Of a DNA stretch of 21,841 nucleotides, positions 1 to 7,385 are shown in pieces. Location: positions 1 to 21,841 of the forward strand of contig JASBYY010000047.1 in NCBI GenBank assembly GCA_029983675.1, in the 5' to 3' direction. This DNA comes from Bacteroidales bacterium (GTDB taxonomy: Bacteria > Bacteroidota > Bacteroidia > Bacteroidales > F082). The notes below the pieces were generated by a model. That model did not search any database. It was not told the origin of the DNA and saw nothing but the letters and a program-made list of their open reading frames with translations. Both the position numbers and the translations under genes were made by a program. How positions within the stretch are numbered: the first letter of the stretch is position 1; each line of letters begins with the position of its first letter.

Positions 1-135
1 TGTGCATTCAGCGTAGCTAATTCTTACAACAAAGTTATTATTGAATTATTTCGGATTTTTTTCCTTTGTTTTCGGTTGATTTGATGGTCTTTTTGGCTCA
101 TTTTGCCCATTGTCTCGCCTTATCAGGATCCAGTC

Positions 136-157
136 ATGCCGCGCCATGACGCGGTAT
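136..157. repeat. palindrome 1 in the upstream intergenic region
   Basis: The arms ATGCCGCG (136-143) and CGCGGTAT (150-157) pair over 8 bp with one G-T wobble around a 6-base loop. Together with the larger palindrome at 206-249 it forms a pair of stem-loops in a stretch where I see no convincing gene (1-344). It has no T-tract, so it does not look like a simple terminator. Confidence 0.5.
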
Positions 158-205
158 CTCCTCGCTTTTAGTAATAACCCAATAGAAGCACATCCTCGTA
201 ACGAG

Positions 206-249
206 ATTCCGTGCCACGTCCCAAACCTGATTTGGGATCTGCACGGAAT
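206..249. repeat. strong two-stem palindrome in the upstream intergenic region
   Basis: The outer arms ATTCCGTGC (206-214) and GCACGGAAT (241-249) are perfect inverted repeats of 9 bp. Inside them TCCCAAA (219-225) and TTTGGGA (231-237) form a second perfect 7-bp stem around CCTGA. The whole 44-base element folds into one long hairpin with a small internal loop. It could be a dispersed palindromic repeat or a structured transcript. Just downstream, 267-284 resembles 6406-6424 near the tRNA gene. Confidence 0.6.
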
Positions 250-266
250 GGACTCAATCCGAAACC

Positions 267-284
267 ATTCAAAACAGCTTCTAA
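267..284. repeat. short dispersed repeat, copy 1
   Basis: ATTCAAAACAGCTTCTAA at this position recurs at 6406-6424 with a single extra A, and both copies follow a CCGA sequence. Two copies about 6.1 kb apart, both in intergenic DNA, could mark the edge of a dispersed element, or the match could be chance. Confidence 0.35.
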
Positions 285-311
285 GAATACCGCCATTCAT
301 AGAATAATTTG

Positions 312-319
312 TATTTTTG
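312..319 (+). promoter_or_regulatory. -7 box for the CpcT-like gene
   Basis: TATTTTTG matches the Bacteroidota -7 consensus TAnnTTTG exactly and lies 25 bases before the ATG at 345. No convincing TTG-type -33 element lies 19-21 bases upstream, so support is from the -7 box and position only. Confidence 0.4.
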
Positions 320-344
320 ACGCAATTTTAATCCATATCTGCAA

Positions 345-950
345 ATGAAAGCAAGACAAATTTTCATTCTCATAGGTGCCTGCCTGATGGCGACGACGAC
401 TTTAGCCCAGAGAAAGACCAAATTCACCGAAGAAGATGCGAAACAGTTCTACCGCACCATACAAGGCGAATACAAAGCCAAAATCAACGATTCCGTCAAC
501 GCCACGTTACATTTCACACCGATATGGCAAAGCGACGGTCGCTTCCACTGGCTGTATATGGAAGCCTTTTACGATGAAAGCCACGAAATCATCGAGCAGA
601 AGGTCCTCGAAATCGTACCCGTTTCCAAGCTGACCTATAAAATCATCGTCCGCGATTTGAAAGACCCGAAATTACTTGCCGGCAAATGGGCTAACCGCAA
701 CTTCTTCGACGGATACACTACAGACATCCTAAAAGGCAAAAGCAGGTTCAAGTTCATTAAAACCAAAGACTTTGAGTACCAGACCACTGATTTTTGCCGG
801 CGCAAATCGCTTTTGGGATTCAAAAAAGGCGACCGCGTTCATTTCAAGTTCGTGCAGGGCGACGAGCGGCTGTACATCAAGATTCTCCGCTCCAGATCAA
901 GCAAACTCGACGAGGTATTATTTATCAAAACACCTACTGATATAGGATAA
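345..950 (+). CDS. secreted CpcT/CpeT-like protein (chromophore-lyase fold)
   Basis: This is a 201-residue protein. It starts with a typical signal peptide (residues 1-22: basic MKARQ, a hydrophobic core, then TLAQ), so it should be exported to the periplasm. The rest resembles the CpcT/CpeT family: an N-terminal FYRTIQGEY segment, then WLYMEAFYD and EQKVLEI around residues 65-88, which match the conserved strand pattern of that beta-barrel. In cyanobacteria the family attaches bilins to phycobiliproteins. Nothing else in this window suggests phycobilins, so the role here is unknown and may involve another hydrophobic ligand. It is a single gene with its own -7 box, convergent with the fucosidase gene. 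Family assignment is by recognition of the motif pattern and is moderately sure. Confidence 0.65.
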   Translation: MKARQIFILIGACLMATTTLAQRKTKFTEEDAKQFYRTIQGEYKAKINDSVNATLHFTPIWQSDGRFHWLYMEAFYDESHEIIEQKVLEIVPVSKLTYKIIVRDLKDPKLLAGKWANRNFFDGYTTDILKGKSRFKFIKTKDFEYQTTDFCRRKSLLGFKKGDRVHFKFVQGDERLYIKILRSRSSKLDEVLFIKTPTDIG

Positions 951-964
951 AAGCCTTTGCAATA

Positions 965-1010
965 AAACTGCGGTGGATGTTATGGGAGACCCAATCATCC
1001 ACCGCAGTTT
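965..1010. terminator. convergent bidirectional terminator hairpin
   Basis: AAACTGCGGTGGATG (965-979) and CATCCACCGCAGTTT (996-1010) are a perfect 15-bp inverted repeat. A nested TGGG/CCCA stem lies in the loop. It sits between two convergent genes that end at 950 (+) and 1037 (-). Because the arms begin with AAA and end with TTT, it can serve both strands as a short-U-tract terminator. Confidence 0.75.
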
Positions 1011-1036
1011 CGTTGATGGCCAAGAAATCGAGACGA

Positions 1037-2827
1037 TCAATATCCGCCTTCCAATTTGAACGTCCAAACCGCCGTTGAATGCAAATCGGAATATTTCAAC
1101 GGAGTTGTGTCGATGATGAGTTTTCCATTGTCATATCGCCACGGCAGCTCTTTTTCACACCCCAACAGGCTGACTTTCAGATTTTCAGAAGGCCGCTCCA
1201 GCAACAATTCCAAGCTATCCTGCGGATATTCAAAGGCGTGGGCATAAAGTGCTGCATCCGTCTGCGTATAACAAAGCCAAGGCTTTTGGCAAGAATAGTC
1301 GGCACGCAAGCCTTTGCTTTTTAAGGTATGATCTGTACAAAAATCAGAAACCGTCTGTTTTTTCATCTTCTTTGACGACCAAAGCAGTCGTATGCTGGCT
1401 TCCATATCACGCTCGTCATAGCTGACGCTTACAGTGTGAATCCCTTCCTTTAAGCGCAGCGTTACCTGATTGGACTGTGAGCCTGCCGCACTTTGTGCAT
1501 TGCTTTGCGTGGCACCGGTATTCGTCGGGTCGAAATCCAACACCGTAGCACCGTCGATCATTACTTTCACCGGATCGACAGCTTCGACCTCAAAAGTGTA
1601 TTTGTCGGTATGACCGACATTCAGCACGCCGCTCCATGAAGCCTGAAAATGGTCGCAAGTAATGTCGGGATGCGGCGCATTGCGCACCCAGTTGAAAGCG
1701 ATAAGCGAGTCGATGCGTGACACCGTCACCGGTTTGGTCTCATACTGTTTGGTATAAGGATGCGAGGCATAAATCGCTTCGCCATTGATTTTCAGCCATT
1801 TTCCAAGGTCAAGCAAACGTTCCTGCTGAAGAAGCGGTATCTGTCCATCGGCAGCCGGCCCCACATTTAGCGTCATGCCGCCTCCAGCCGCCACCAAGGT
1901 GACGAAATGGCGAATCAGCTCATCAGAACTCAGGTAATTGCTCAACGGCTCGTTGCGGTTCAATGCAAATGACCGTCCCAAGCCACGGCATTCCGCCCAT
2001 GGACGGTCGGTAAGCTGAATGCCGGCGCTGTATTCAGGTGTACGGAAGCCATGATCAGAGCCTTTGCCCCAGCGGTCGTTCACAATGGCATCGGGACCTA
2101 CCGTATTGTAGTACCAAGCAATCAATTCGGCGGCGTGCCATTGCTCGGCGGTATTGTTCCACTCGCCATCGGCGAAAATCATGGATGGCTTGTAGGCCGA
2201 CACCAATTCCTTGAACTGCGGTATCATGTGTTTTTCGACATAATCCGCAATAGAATCATCGGGGTCTTTCATCCACACATGCAAGGGATGTGTCCATTCC
2301 GGCAGCGAATAATAAAAGCACATTCGCATATCGCGTGCCCGCACAGCATCGGTCAGTTCGGCAACAATGTTACGTTTAGGTCCGCCGTTGACACTGTTCC
2401 ATTCCGGCGCATAGCGGCTGGGCCACAGGCAATAGCCATCGTGATGTTTCGTAACGAGAAGCACATATTTCGCCCCTGATTTTTCAAACAAATCAGCCCA
2501 TGCATCGGGATCGAACAATTCCGCCTTAAAAAAAGGCTCGATGTCTTGATAAGTGGCGCCTTCGCCAAACATCCGCTTCTGAAAAGCCTGCCGTGCCGTA
2601 TCGCCCGACGTCAGTCCAAGATAATACCACTCACCGTAGCCTTCCTTGCTGGCGAAGGCCGGAACGGAAAACACACCCCAATGGATGAATATGCCGAGCT
2701 TGGCATCGCCAAACCACTGCGGATACCCTCTTTGATTGATGGATTCCCAAGTAGGCTGCACCTGAGCCTTCAAGCCGGCAGCGACAGCCAGCGTCATCAC
2801 GACGATGAAAAGAGAAATACGCTTCAT
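1037..2827 (-). CDS. secreted GH29 alpha-L-fucosidase with PA14-like domain
   Basis: This 596-residue secreted glycosidase should release terminal alpha-L-fucose from glycans. I chose the ATG at 2827 because it gives a clean signal peptide (MKRISLFIVVMTLAVAAGLKAQ); the open frame extends upstream to 2953 but that part has no signal character and reaches the mfd promoter. GH29 hallmarks are GIFIHWGVFSVP near residues 46-57, VTKHHDGY at 125-132, the putative nucleophile aspartate in IFADGEW near residue 220, and LNVGP at 320-324. Residues of about 390-490 look like a PA14 domain (F.ASWSG, YTFEVEA, VKVMIDG, GIHTVSVSYDERD), which may bind carbohydrate. The general acid/base residue cannot be fixed by eye. 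It is a single gene, divergent from mfd. Confidence 0.88.
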   Translation of the reverse strand: MKRISLFIVVMTLAVAAGLKAQVQPTWESINQRGYPQWFGDAKLGIFIHWGVFSVPAFASKEGYGEWYYLGLTSGDTARQAFQKRMFGEGATYQDIEPFFKAELFDPDAWADLFEKSGAKYVLLVTKHHDGYCLWPSRYAPEWNSVNGGPKRNIVAELTDAVRARDMRMCFYYSLPEWTHPLHVWMKDPDDSIADYVEKHMIPQFKELVSAYKPSMIFADGEWNNTAEQWHAAELIAWYYNTVGPDAIVNDRWGKGSDHGFRTPEYSAGIQLTDRPWAECRGLGRSFALNRNEPLSNYLSSDELIRHFVTLVAAGGGMTLNVGPAADGQIPLLQQERLLDLGKWLKINGEAIYASHPYTKQYETKPVTVSRIDSLIAFNWVRNAPHPDITCDHFQASWSGVLNVGHTDKYTFEVEAVDPVKVMIDGATVLDFDPTNTGATQSNAQSAAGSQSNQVTLRLKEGIHTVSVSYDERDMEASIRLLWSSKKMKKQTVSDFCTDHTLKSKGLRADYSCQKPWLCYTQTDAALYAHAFEYPQDSLELLLERPSENLKVSLLGCEKELPWRYDNGKLIIDTTPLKYSDLHSTAVWTFKLEGGY

Positions 2828-2854
2828 AATGCGAATGTTTTTTCGATTCAGGCT

Positions 2855-2886
2855 GCAAGGATACGCATTTTTCGGCAATCGGCAAT
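2855..2886 (-). promoter_or_regulatory. possible fucosidase promoter
   Basis: Read on the minus strand, TATCCTTG (2862-2855) differs from TAnnTTTG at one base. ATTG (2886-2883) lies 20 bases upstream, the normal -33 spacing. The -7 box is about 27 bases from the chosen ATG at 2827, which supports that start over the upstream one. The call rests on consensus matching only. Confidence 0.35.
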
Positions 2887-2939
2887 GCGATGTTCGCAGC
2901 AATCGTTGTGACAACAGCACGCTGCTACTGAAAAAATCG

Positions 2940-2947
2940 TAATTTTG
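2940..2947 (+). promoter_or_regulatory. -7 box of mfd, very close to the start codon
   Basis: TAATTTTG matches TAnnTTTG exactly. It ends 10 bases before the mfd ATG at 2958, so transcription would start only about 4-7 bases before the start codon, giving a nearly leaderless mRNA. No good -33 element is visible. Confidence 0.45.
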
Positions 2948-2957
2948 CACCATTATT

Positions 2958-5900
2958 ATGACAACGGCGGCAAACGTTCCAAAGCGGATTTACAGGCACG
3001 ATGCCCGAATAAGTGAGATGCTCGCGCATCTTCACGCGGGAAGACATTTGCTGTGCTCCAACCTGGCGGGATCGGCAAAGGCTTTTGTCGTCGAGGAGCT
3101 GTTCCGTCAGGGCGGCGGGCAGCATCTGATTATTTGTAGCGATCGCGAAGATGCCGCCTATTTCTACAACGACTTGGAAGGTCTGCTCGATGAACGCGAG
3201 ACGGACTACAGCAAGAAACAGGTGCTTTTCTATCCCACTTCCTACAAACGCCCCTACGAGCCTGAACGCGCCGACAACACCTATATCTTGTCGCGCACCG
3301 AAGTGCTGCAACGCATCTCGACAAGTGAACGCAAAACCATCATCGTGACCTATCCGGAAGCCTTGACTGAGAAAGTATTCACGCGCAAGCTATTGGAGAA
3401 ACATTCGTTCAAAATCAAGAAAGGCGACCATATTTCGTTTGATACCATTATCGACCGACTGTACGAATACGAATTTGAAAACGTCGATTTCGTTGTCGAA
3501 CCCGGTCAGTTTGCGCTGCGTGGCGGCATCATCGATGTGTTTTCCTTTGCCAACGATTTCCCGTACCGCATCGAGTTTTTTGGCGACGAAGTGGATTCCA
3601 TCCGCAGCTTCGACATTGCCAACCAACTTTCCATAGAGCAACTGAGTCAGATCGTATTGCTACCCAACATGCAAGACTGCGCCTTCATGGACGAACGCCA
3701 GTCGATGCTGCAATATCTACCTTCGGCATCTACAATTTGGATTGAAGACATGCCTTTCTTTGCCACGCAGATCGACAAAGAATACGACCGCGCCGTAGAA
3801 GCCTACCAAAAGCTTGACAGCGAAGAAAACCGCCTCGACCCGCCCTCGTTGTTTTGCCATTCGGACGAACTGATAGAAAGTCTGATGCAGCATCACACCG
3901 TGGAAATAGGACAAAGCAGCCAGCTTGGCGCTACGGACAAAGTGGCTTTCCACACCCTGCCCCAACCCATCTTCTATAAAAACTTCGACCTGCTCATTGA
4001 CGACATCAAGACACGCGAAGAGGAGGGCTACCGGCTGATTCTATACTCCGAAAGCACCAAGCAACTCGACCGCATCCAGGCTATCTTGAACGACATACAG
4101 CATCAGCCCGAAGACCATTGCGACTTCGACCGCGACCTGCACGCCATCCATGGCGGATTCATCGATAACGACCTGAAAGTGTGCTGCTACACCGACCACC
4201 AAATCTTTGAACGCTACCACCGTTTTCACCTGCGCGACAGCTACAGCACCAAACAAGCCCTCACCCTGAAAGAGTTGTACGAGCTGAAACCCGGCGACTA
4301 TGTGACCCATATCGACCACGGCATCGGCTGCTTCGATGGTCTCGAAACCATAGAAACCAACGGCAAGCATCAGGAAGCACTGCGACTGATCTACAACAAT
4401 GGCGACATCCTTTATGTGAGCATCCACTCGTTACACCGTATCGCGAAATACAGCGGCAAAGATGGCGCAGAGCCTCGTCTTAGCACCTTAGGGTCGAATG
4501 CGTGGAACAAGTTGAAAAACAAAACCAAAAGCAAGGTCAAGGACATTGCACGCGAACTCATCAAGCTATATGCCGAGCGCAAACAAAGCAAAGGGTTCCG
4601 TTTTGCCCCCGACAGCTATATGCAGACCGAACTTGAGGCCTCTTTCCTCTACGAGGACACGCCGGACCAATTGAAAGCCACCAACGACGTAAAGCGCGAC
4701 ATGGAAACCGATAGTCCGATGGATCGTCTCGTTTGTGGCGATGTCGGCTTCGGGAAGACCGAGGTGGCCATGCGTGCCGCCTTCAAAGCCGCCTCCGATT
4801 CGAAACAAGTCGCCGTGCTCGTCCCCACAACGGTTTTAGCACTACAGCACTACCACACTTTTTGCGAACGCCTCAACGGATTCCCTGTCAACATCGAATA
4901 CCTGAACCGATTCAAAAGTGCCAAGCAGCAATCCGAAATCCTGAAGAAACTTGAGAACGGACAAATCGACATTATCATCGGCACCCATCGTTTGGCGGGT
5001 AAAGACATCAAGTTCAAAGACTTGGGGCTGCTCATCATCGACGAGGAACAGAAATTCGGCGTGGCTGCGAAAGAAAAGTTGAAAACCTTGAAAACCAATG
5101 TCGATACCCTGACACTGACTGCCACACCCATTCCACGCACCTTGCAATTCTCCATGATGGGTGCCCGCGACTTGAGCATCATCAACACACCGCCGCCCAA
5201 CCGTTATCCGGTGCAAACCGAGTTGCACGGCTTCGACGGCGAACTGATTCGCGAAGCCATTCAATTTGAGCTGGCACGCGACGGACAAGTGTTTTTCGTC
5301 CACAACCGCATCCAGAACATCATGGATGTTTACGACCTCATCACTAACTATGTGCCCGGAGTACGTGTGGCTGTGGCACATGGTCAAATGGAAGGTGCCA
5401 AGTTAGAAGACATCATGCTTGGCTTCATTGATGGAGAATACGACGTGCTGCTATGTACCACCATTGTCGAATCGGGTCTCGACATTCCAAATGCCAACAC
5501 AATCATCGTCAACGATGCCCATCGGTTTGGTCTCAGCGACCTGCACCAGCTACGCGGACGTGTGGGACGCTCGAACAAGAAAGCCTTCTGCTACCTGCTG
5601 ACCCCGCCGCCGAACACCTTGACCCAAGATGCTCAAAAACGCTTGCGTGCTTTGGAAGAGTTTTCCGACCTCGGCAACGGCATCAACATCGCCATGCGTG
5701 ACCTCGACATACGCGGTGCCGGCAACCTGTTGGGTGCCGAACAAAGCGGCTTTATCAACGACATCGGGTTCGAAACCTATCACAAAATACTCGACGAGGC
5801 CATCCGTGAGCTAAAAGATACCGAATTTCAAGACCTTTTTGAGCTGGAAGCCGAAAAAACTTTTGTCGCCGACTGCACCATAGAAACCGACATGGAAGTA

Positions 5901-6317
5901 CGCCTTCCCTCCGGCTACATCAACTCTGCCACCGAGCGCATCAGTCTCTACACCGAACTCGACCATATCGACACCGAGGAAGGCTTGAAACGGTTTACCG
6001 ACAACCTCATCGACCGCTTCGGCGAGTTGCCCAAGCAAGCCACAGACCTATTGAATACCGTCAGGCTGCGCTGGGAAGCCAAAAAGCTGGGCTTCGAAAA
6101 AATCGTGCTGCGCAACAACATGATGTCGGCTTATTTCGTCAGCAACCAAGAATCAAAATACTACGAGGGAGCGACCTATCAAAACATCATACAATACATC
6201 ATCACCCACCCCAAACGCACCTCGATCAGGGAAGTGAAAGAAAAACTCATGCTGCAAATCAAAGAAATCAGCACAGTAACGCAAGCCTTGGATTTATTGC
6301 GGGAAATGGCAAAATAA
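2958..6317 (+). CDS. mfd: transcription-repair coupling factor Mfd
   Basis: This is an 1119-residue cytoplasmic DNA translocase that removes RNA polymerase stalled at DNA damage and recruits UvrA. The N-terminal third has the UvrB-like modules, including FALRGGIIDVF near residue 188. The RNA-polymerase-interacting (CarD-like) domain begins near residue 446 (KPGDYVTHIDHGIGCFDG). The RecG-like helicase core follows: Walker A CGDVGFGKTEVA near 593, DEEQ box IIDEEQKFG near 692, the TATPIPRT motif, then VESGLDIPNANT and HQLRGRVGRS in the second lobe. The C-terminal TRCF domain is present, and the length fits the family. The start is an ATG right behind a -7 box. The gene stands alone between a divergent fucosidase gene and a convergent tRNA. 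Confidence 0.97.
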   Translation: MTTAANVPKRIYRHDARISEMLAHLHAGRHLLCSNLAGSAKAFVVEELFRQGGGQHLIICSDREDAAYFYNDLEGLLDERETDYSKKQVLFYPTSYKRPYEPERADNTYILSRTEVLQRISTSERKTIIVTYPEALTEKVFTRKLLEKHSFKIKKGDHISFDTIIDRLYEYEFENVDFVVEPGQFALRGGIIDVFSFANDFPYRIEFFGDEVDSIRSFDIANQLSIEQLSQIVLLPNMQDCAFMDERQSMLQYLPSASTIWIEDMPFFATQIDKEYDRAVEAYQKLDSEENRLDPPSLFCHSDELIESLMQHHTVEIGQSSQLGATDKVAFHTLPQPIFYKNFDLLIDDIKTREEEGYRLILYSESTKQLDRIQAILNDIQHQPEDHCDFDRDLHAIHGGFIDNDLKVCCYTDHQIFERYHRFHLRDSYSTKQALTLKELYELKPGDYVTHIDHGIGCFDGLETIETNGKHQEALRLIYNNGDILYVSIHSLHRIAKYSGKDGAEPRLSTLGSNAWNKLKNKTKSKVKDIARELIKLYAERKQSKGFRFAPDSYMQTELEASFLYEDTPDQLKATNDVKRDMETDSPMDRLVCGDVGFGKTEVAMRAAFKAASDSKQVAVLVPTTVLALQHYHTFCERLNGFPVNIEYLNRFKSAKQQSEILKKLENGQIDIIIGTHRLAGKDIKFKDLGLLIIDEEQKFGVAAKEKLKTLKTNVDTLTLTATPIPRTLQFSMMGARDLSIINTPPPNRYPVQTELHGFDGELIREAIQFELARDGQVFFVHNRIQNIMDVYDLITNYVPGVRVAVAHGQMEGAKLEDIMLGFIDGEYDVLLCTTIVESGLDIPNANTIIVNDAHRFGLSDLHQLRGRVGRSNKKAFCYLLTPPPNTLTQDAQKRLRALEEFSDLGNGINIAMRDLDIRGAGNLLGAEQSGFINDIGFETYHKILDEAIRELKDTEFQDLFELEAEKTFVADCTIETDMEVRLPSGYINSATERISLYTELDHIDTEEGLKRFTDNLIDRFGELPKQATDLLNTVRLRWEAKKLGFEKIVLRNNMMSAYFVSNQESKYYEGATYQNIIQYIITHPKRTSIREVKEKLMLQIKEISTVTQALDLLREMAK

Positions 6318-6405
6318 CGCTATCGGAATATTTGAATCCGTTCATTTCTAGATCAATAGCAACCGAAAAGAATTTCACAAATCTCAATTTGTCCCGGAAC
6401 CGACA

Positions 6406-6424
6406 ATTCAAAAACAGCTTCTAA
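6406..6424. repeat. short dispersed repeat, copy 2
   Basis: Second copy of the sequence at 267-284, with one extra A in the A-run. It lies in the 150-base gap between mfd and the tRNA terminator. A small perfect hairpin, ACAAAT/ATTTGT at 6377-6392, precedes it. Confidence 0.35.
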
Positions 6425-6467
6425 AACCAGCCCAAACATTACAACAATTTGCGCATCGCATAGAAAC

Positions 6468-6494
6468 AAAAAAGCGCGTCGTTACGGACACGCT
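6468..6494 (-). terminator. intrinsic terminator of the tRNA-Ala gene
   Basis: On the minus strand AGCGTGTC (6494-6487) pairs with GACGCGCT (6480-6473) with one wobble and a 6-base loop. It is followed at once by a T-run (6473-6468). The hairpin begins 10 bases after the tRNA 3' end. This is a textbook rho-independent terminator. Confidence 0.8.
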
Positions 6495-6504
6495 TCTCGG
6501 TTTG

Positions 6505-6577
6505 TGGAGGATACCGGACTCGAACCGGCCACCTTCAGATTGCGAACCTGACGCTCTACCAGATGAGCTAAACCCCC
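6505..6577 (-). tRNA. tRNA-Ala, anticodon CGC
   Basis: The 73-base cloverleaf reads on the minus strand from GGGGGTT. The D arm is GCTC/GAGC with loop ATCTGGTA. The anticodon stem TCAGG/TCTGA holds the loop TTCGCAA, giving anticodon CGC for codon GCG. The variable loop is AGGTG and the T arm is GCCGG-TTCGAGT-CCGGT. The acceptor 3' strand ATCCTCC gives the G3-U70 wobble that marks alanine tRNAs, with A73. There is one U6-U67 mismatch. CCA is not encoded; CAAA follows. Confidence 0.93.
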
Positions 6578-6588
6578 ATTTGCGGCTG

Positions 6589-6596
6589 CAAAAATA
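6589..6596 (-). promoter_or_regulatory. -7 box of the tRNA-Ala gene
   Basis: On the minus strand TATTTTTG matches TAnnTTTG exactly and ends 11 bases before the first tRNA base at 6577, the right place for a short tRNA leader. No -33 element is clear. Confidence 0.45.
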
Positions 6597-6683
6597 CAAA
6601 AAAATCCAAATGAAAGACTTTTTGTTTTCCCAACCGCTTTTTTTAAGCACGATAAGGAGTGCCATAAGGTCAGCTTCGATTTC

Positions 6684-7355
6684 CTACACCGACTCCAATG
6701 CCTGGCCCTCGGCTTTCAACTGCTCATAAAATTGCACCCGTGTCATTCTCTGATAAGGAACCAGCCATAAAAAGCCGATGCCGAAAGTCAATAGGCACAG
6801 CAAAAACCACCCGATGAAACTCAGATCGAGCAGAAAGAGCTGCCACTTATGCCCTTTCATCATCGCCATACTTTTATCGATGCAATCCATGGCCGACAGT
6901 TGCGGTTCGTCTTCAGCGATATAGACCGTCATGGAATAGGCATACCATTTGATGATGCCCGGGATGATGAGCAGCAACGACCACAACATGACAAACACAT
7001 TCACCAATAGCATTGTGGCCAACGACCTGCCATAATCTTCCTTGAAACCCGCCTGAAACATTTCCCTGACACTCTCTTCTCGCCCTCTGCTGAAACGCAG
7101 GAAACAAAGCTCAAAGCCATAAGTCAAAGGGAGCACGAACAACAGCCACAACAGCATCCCCAAGGAGGAAAACGACATCATCTTCTGAATAGGCACATCG
7201 GTTCTGCCATACATGATGAAAAACGAAGACAGCTGAAAACCCAACTGCGCGACCATTGATATTAATGCGACCACCAATGTCGCCAAAAACGGATCGGACC
7301 ATTTGCCCCGCAATACATGAAGCGCTTCGCTTCTCATTTCTTTTCTTGTCGTCAT
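6684..7355 (-). CDS. DUF975-family integral membrane protein
   Basis: This 223-residue polytopic membrane protein has no known reaction. The N-terminus (RKEMRSEALHVLRGKW) is the soluble lead-in characteristic of DUF975. It is followed by about five hydrophobic segments: near residues 20-40, 50-70, 112-135, 165-185 and 185-200. A conserved-looking cytosolic loop IAEDEPQLSAMDCIDKSMAMMKG precedes the last pair, matching the family pattern in which residues after a TM pair read like LS...CIKKS..MMKG. It is the last gene of the minus-strand membrane operon, 30 bases after the second glycosyltransferase, so it is probably co-transcribed. A role in envelope or lipid glycosylation is guilt by association only. 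Confidence 0.75.
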   Translation of the reverse strand: MTTRKEMRSEALHVLRGKWSDPFLATLVVALISMVAQLGFQLSSFFIMYGRTDVPIQKMMSFSSLGMLLWLLFVLPLTYGFELCFLRFSRGREESVREMFQAGFKEDYGRSLATMLLVNVFVMLWSLLLIIPGIIKWYAYSMTVYIAEDEPQLSAMDCIDKSMAMMKGHKWQLFLLDLSFIGWFLLCLLTFGIGFLWLVPYQRMTRVQFYEQLKAEGQALESV

Positions 7356-7385
7356 AAACTATCCTATTATTTTATTGTAAAACAA

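Noticed and set aside
46..307. Two overlapping open frames, one on each strand, in the first 300 bases
   Set aside because: Both run across the palindromes, share the same bases and show no protein-like pattern.
1..344. 3' end of a gene entering from the left edge
   Set aside because: One frame is open for 27 codons from base 1 but shows no recognisable protein pattern, so a partial gene is not claimed.
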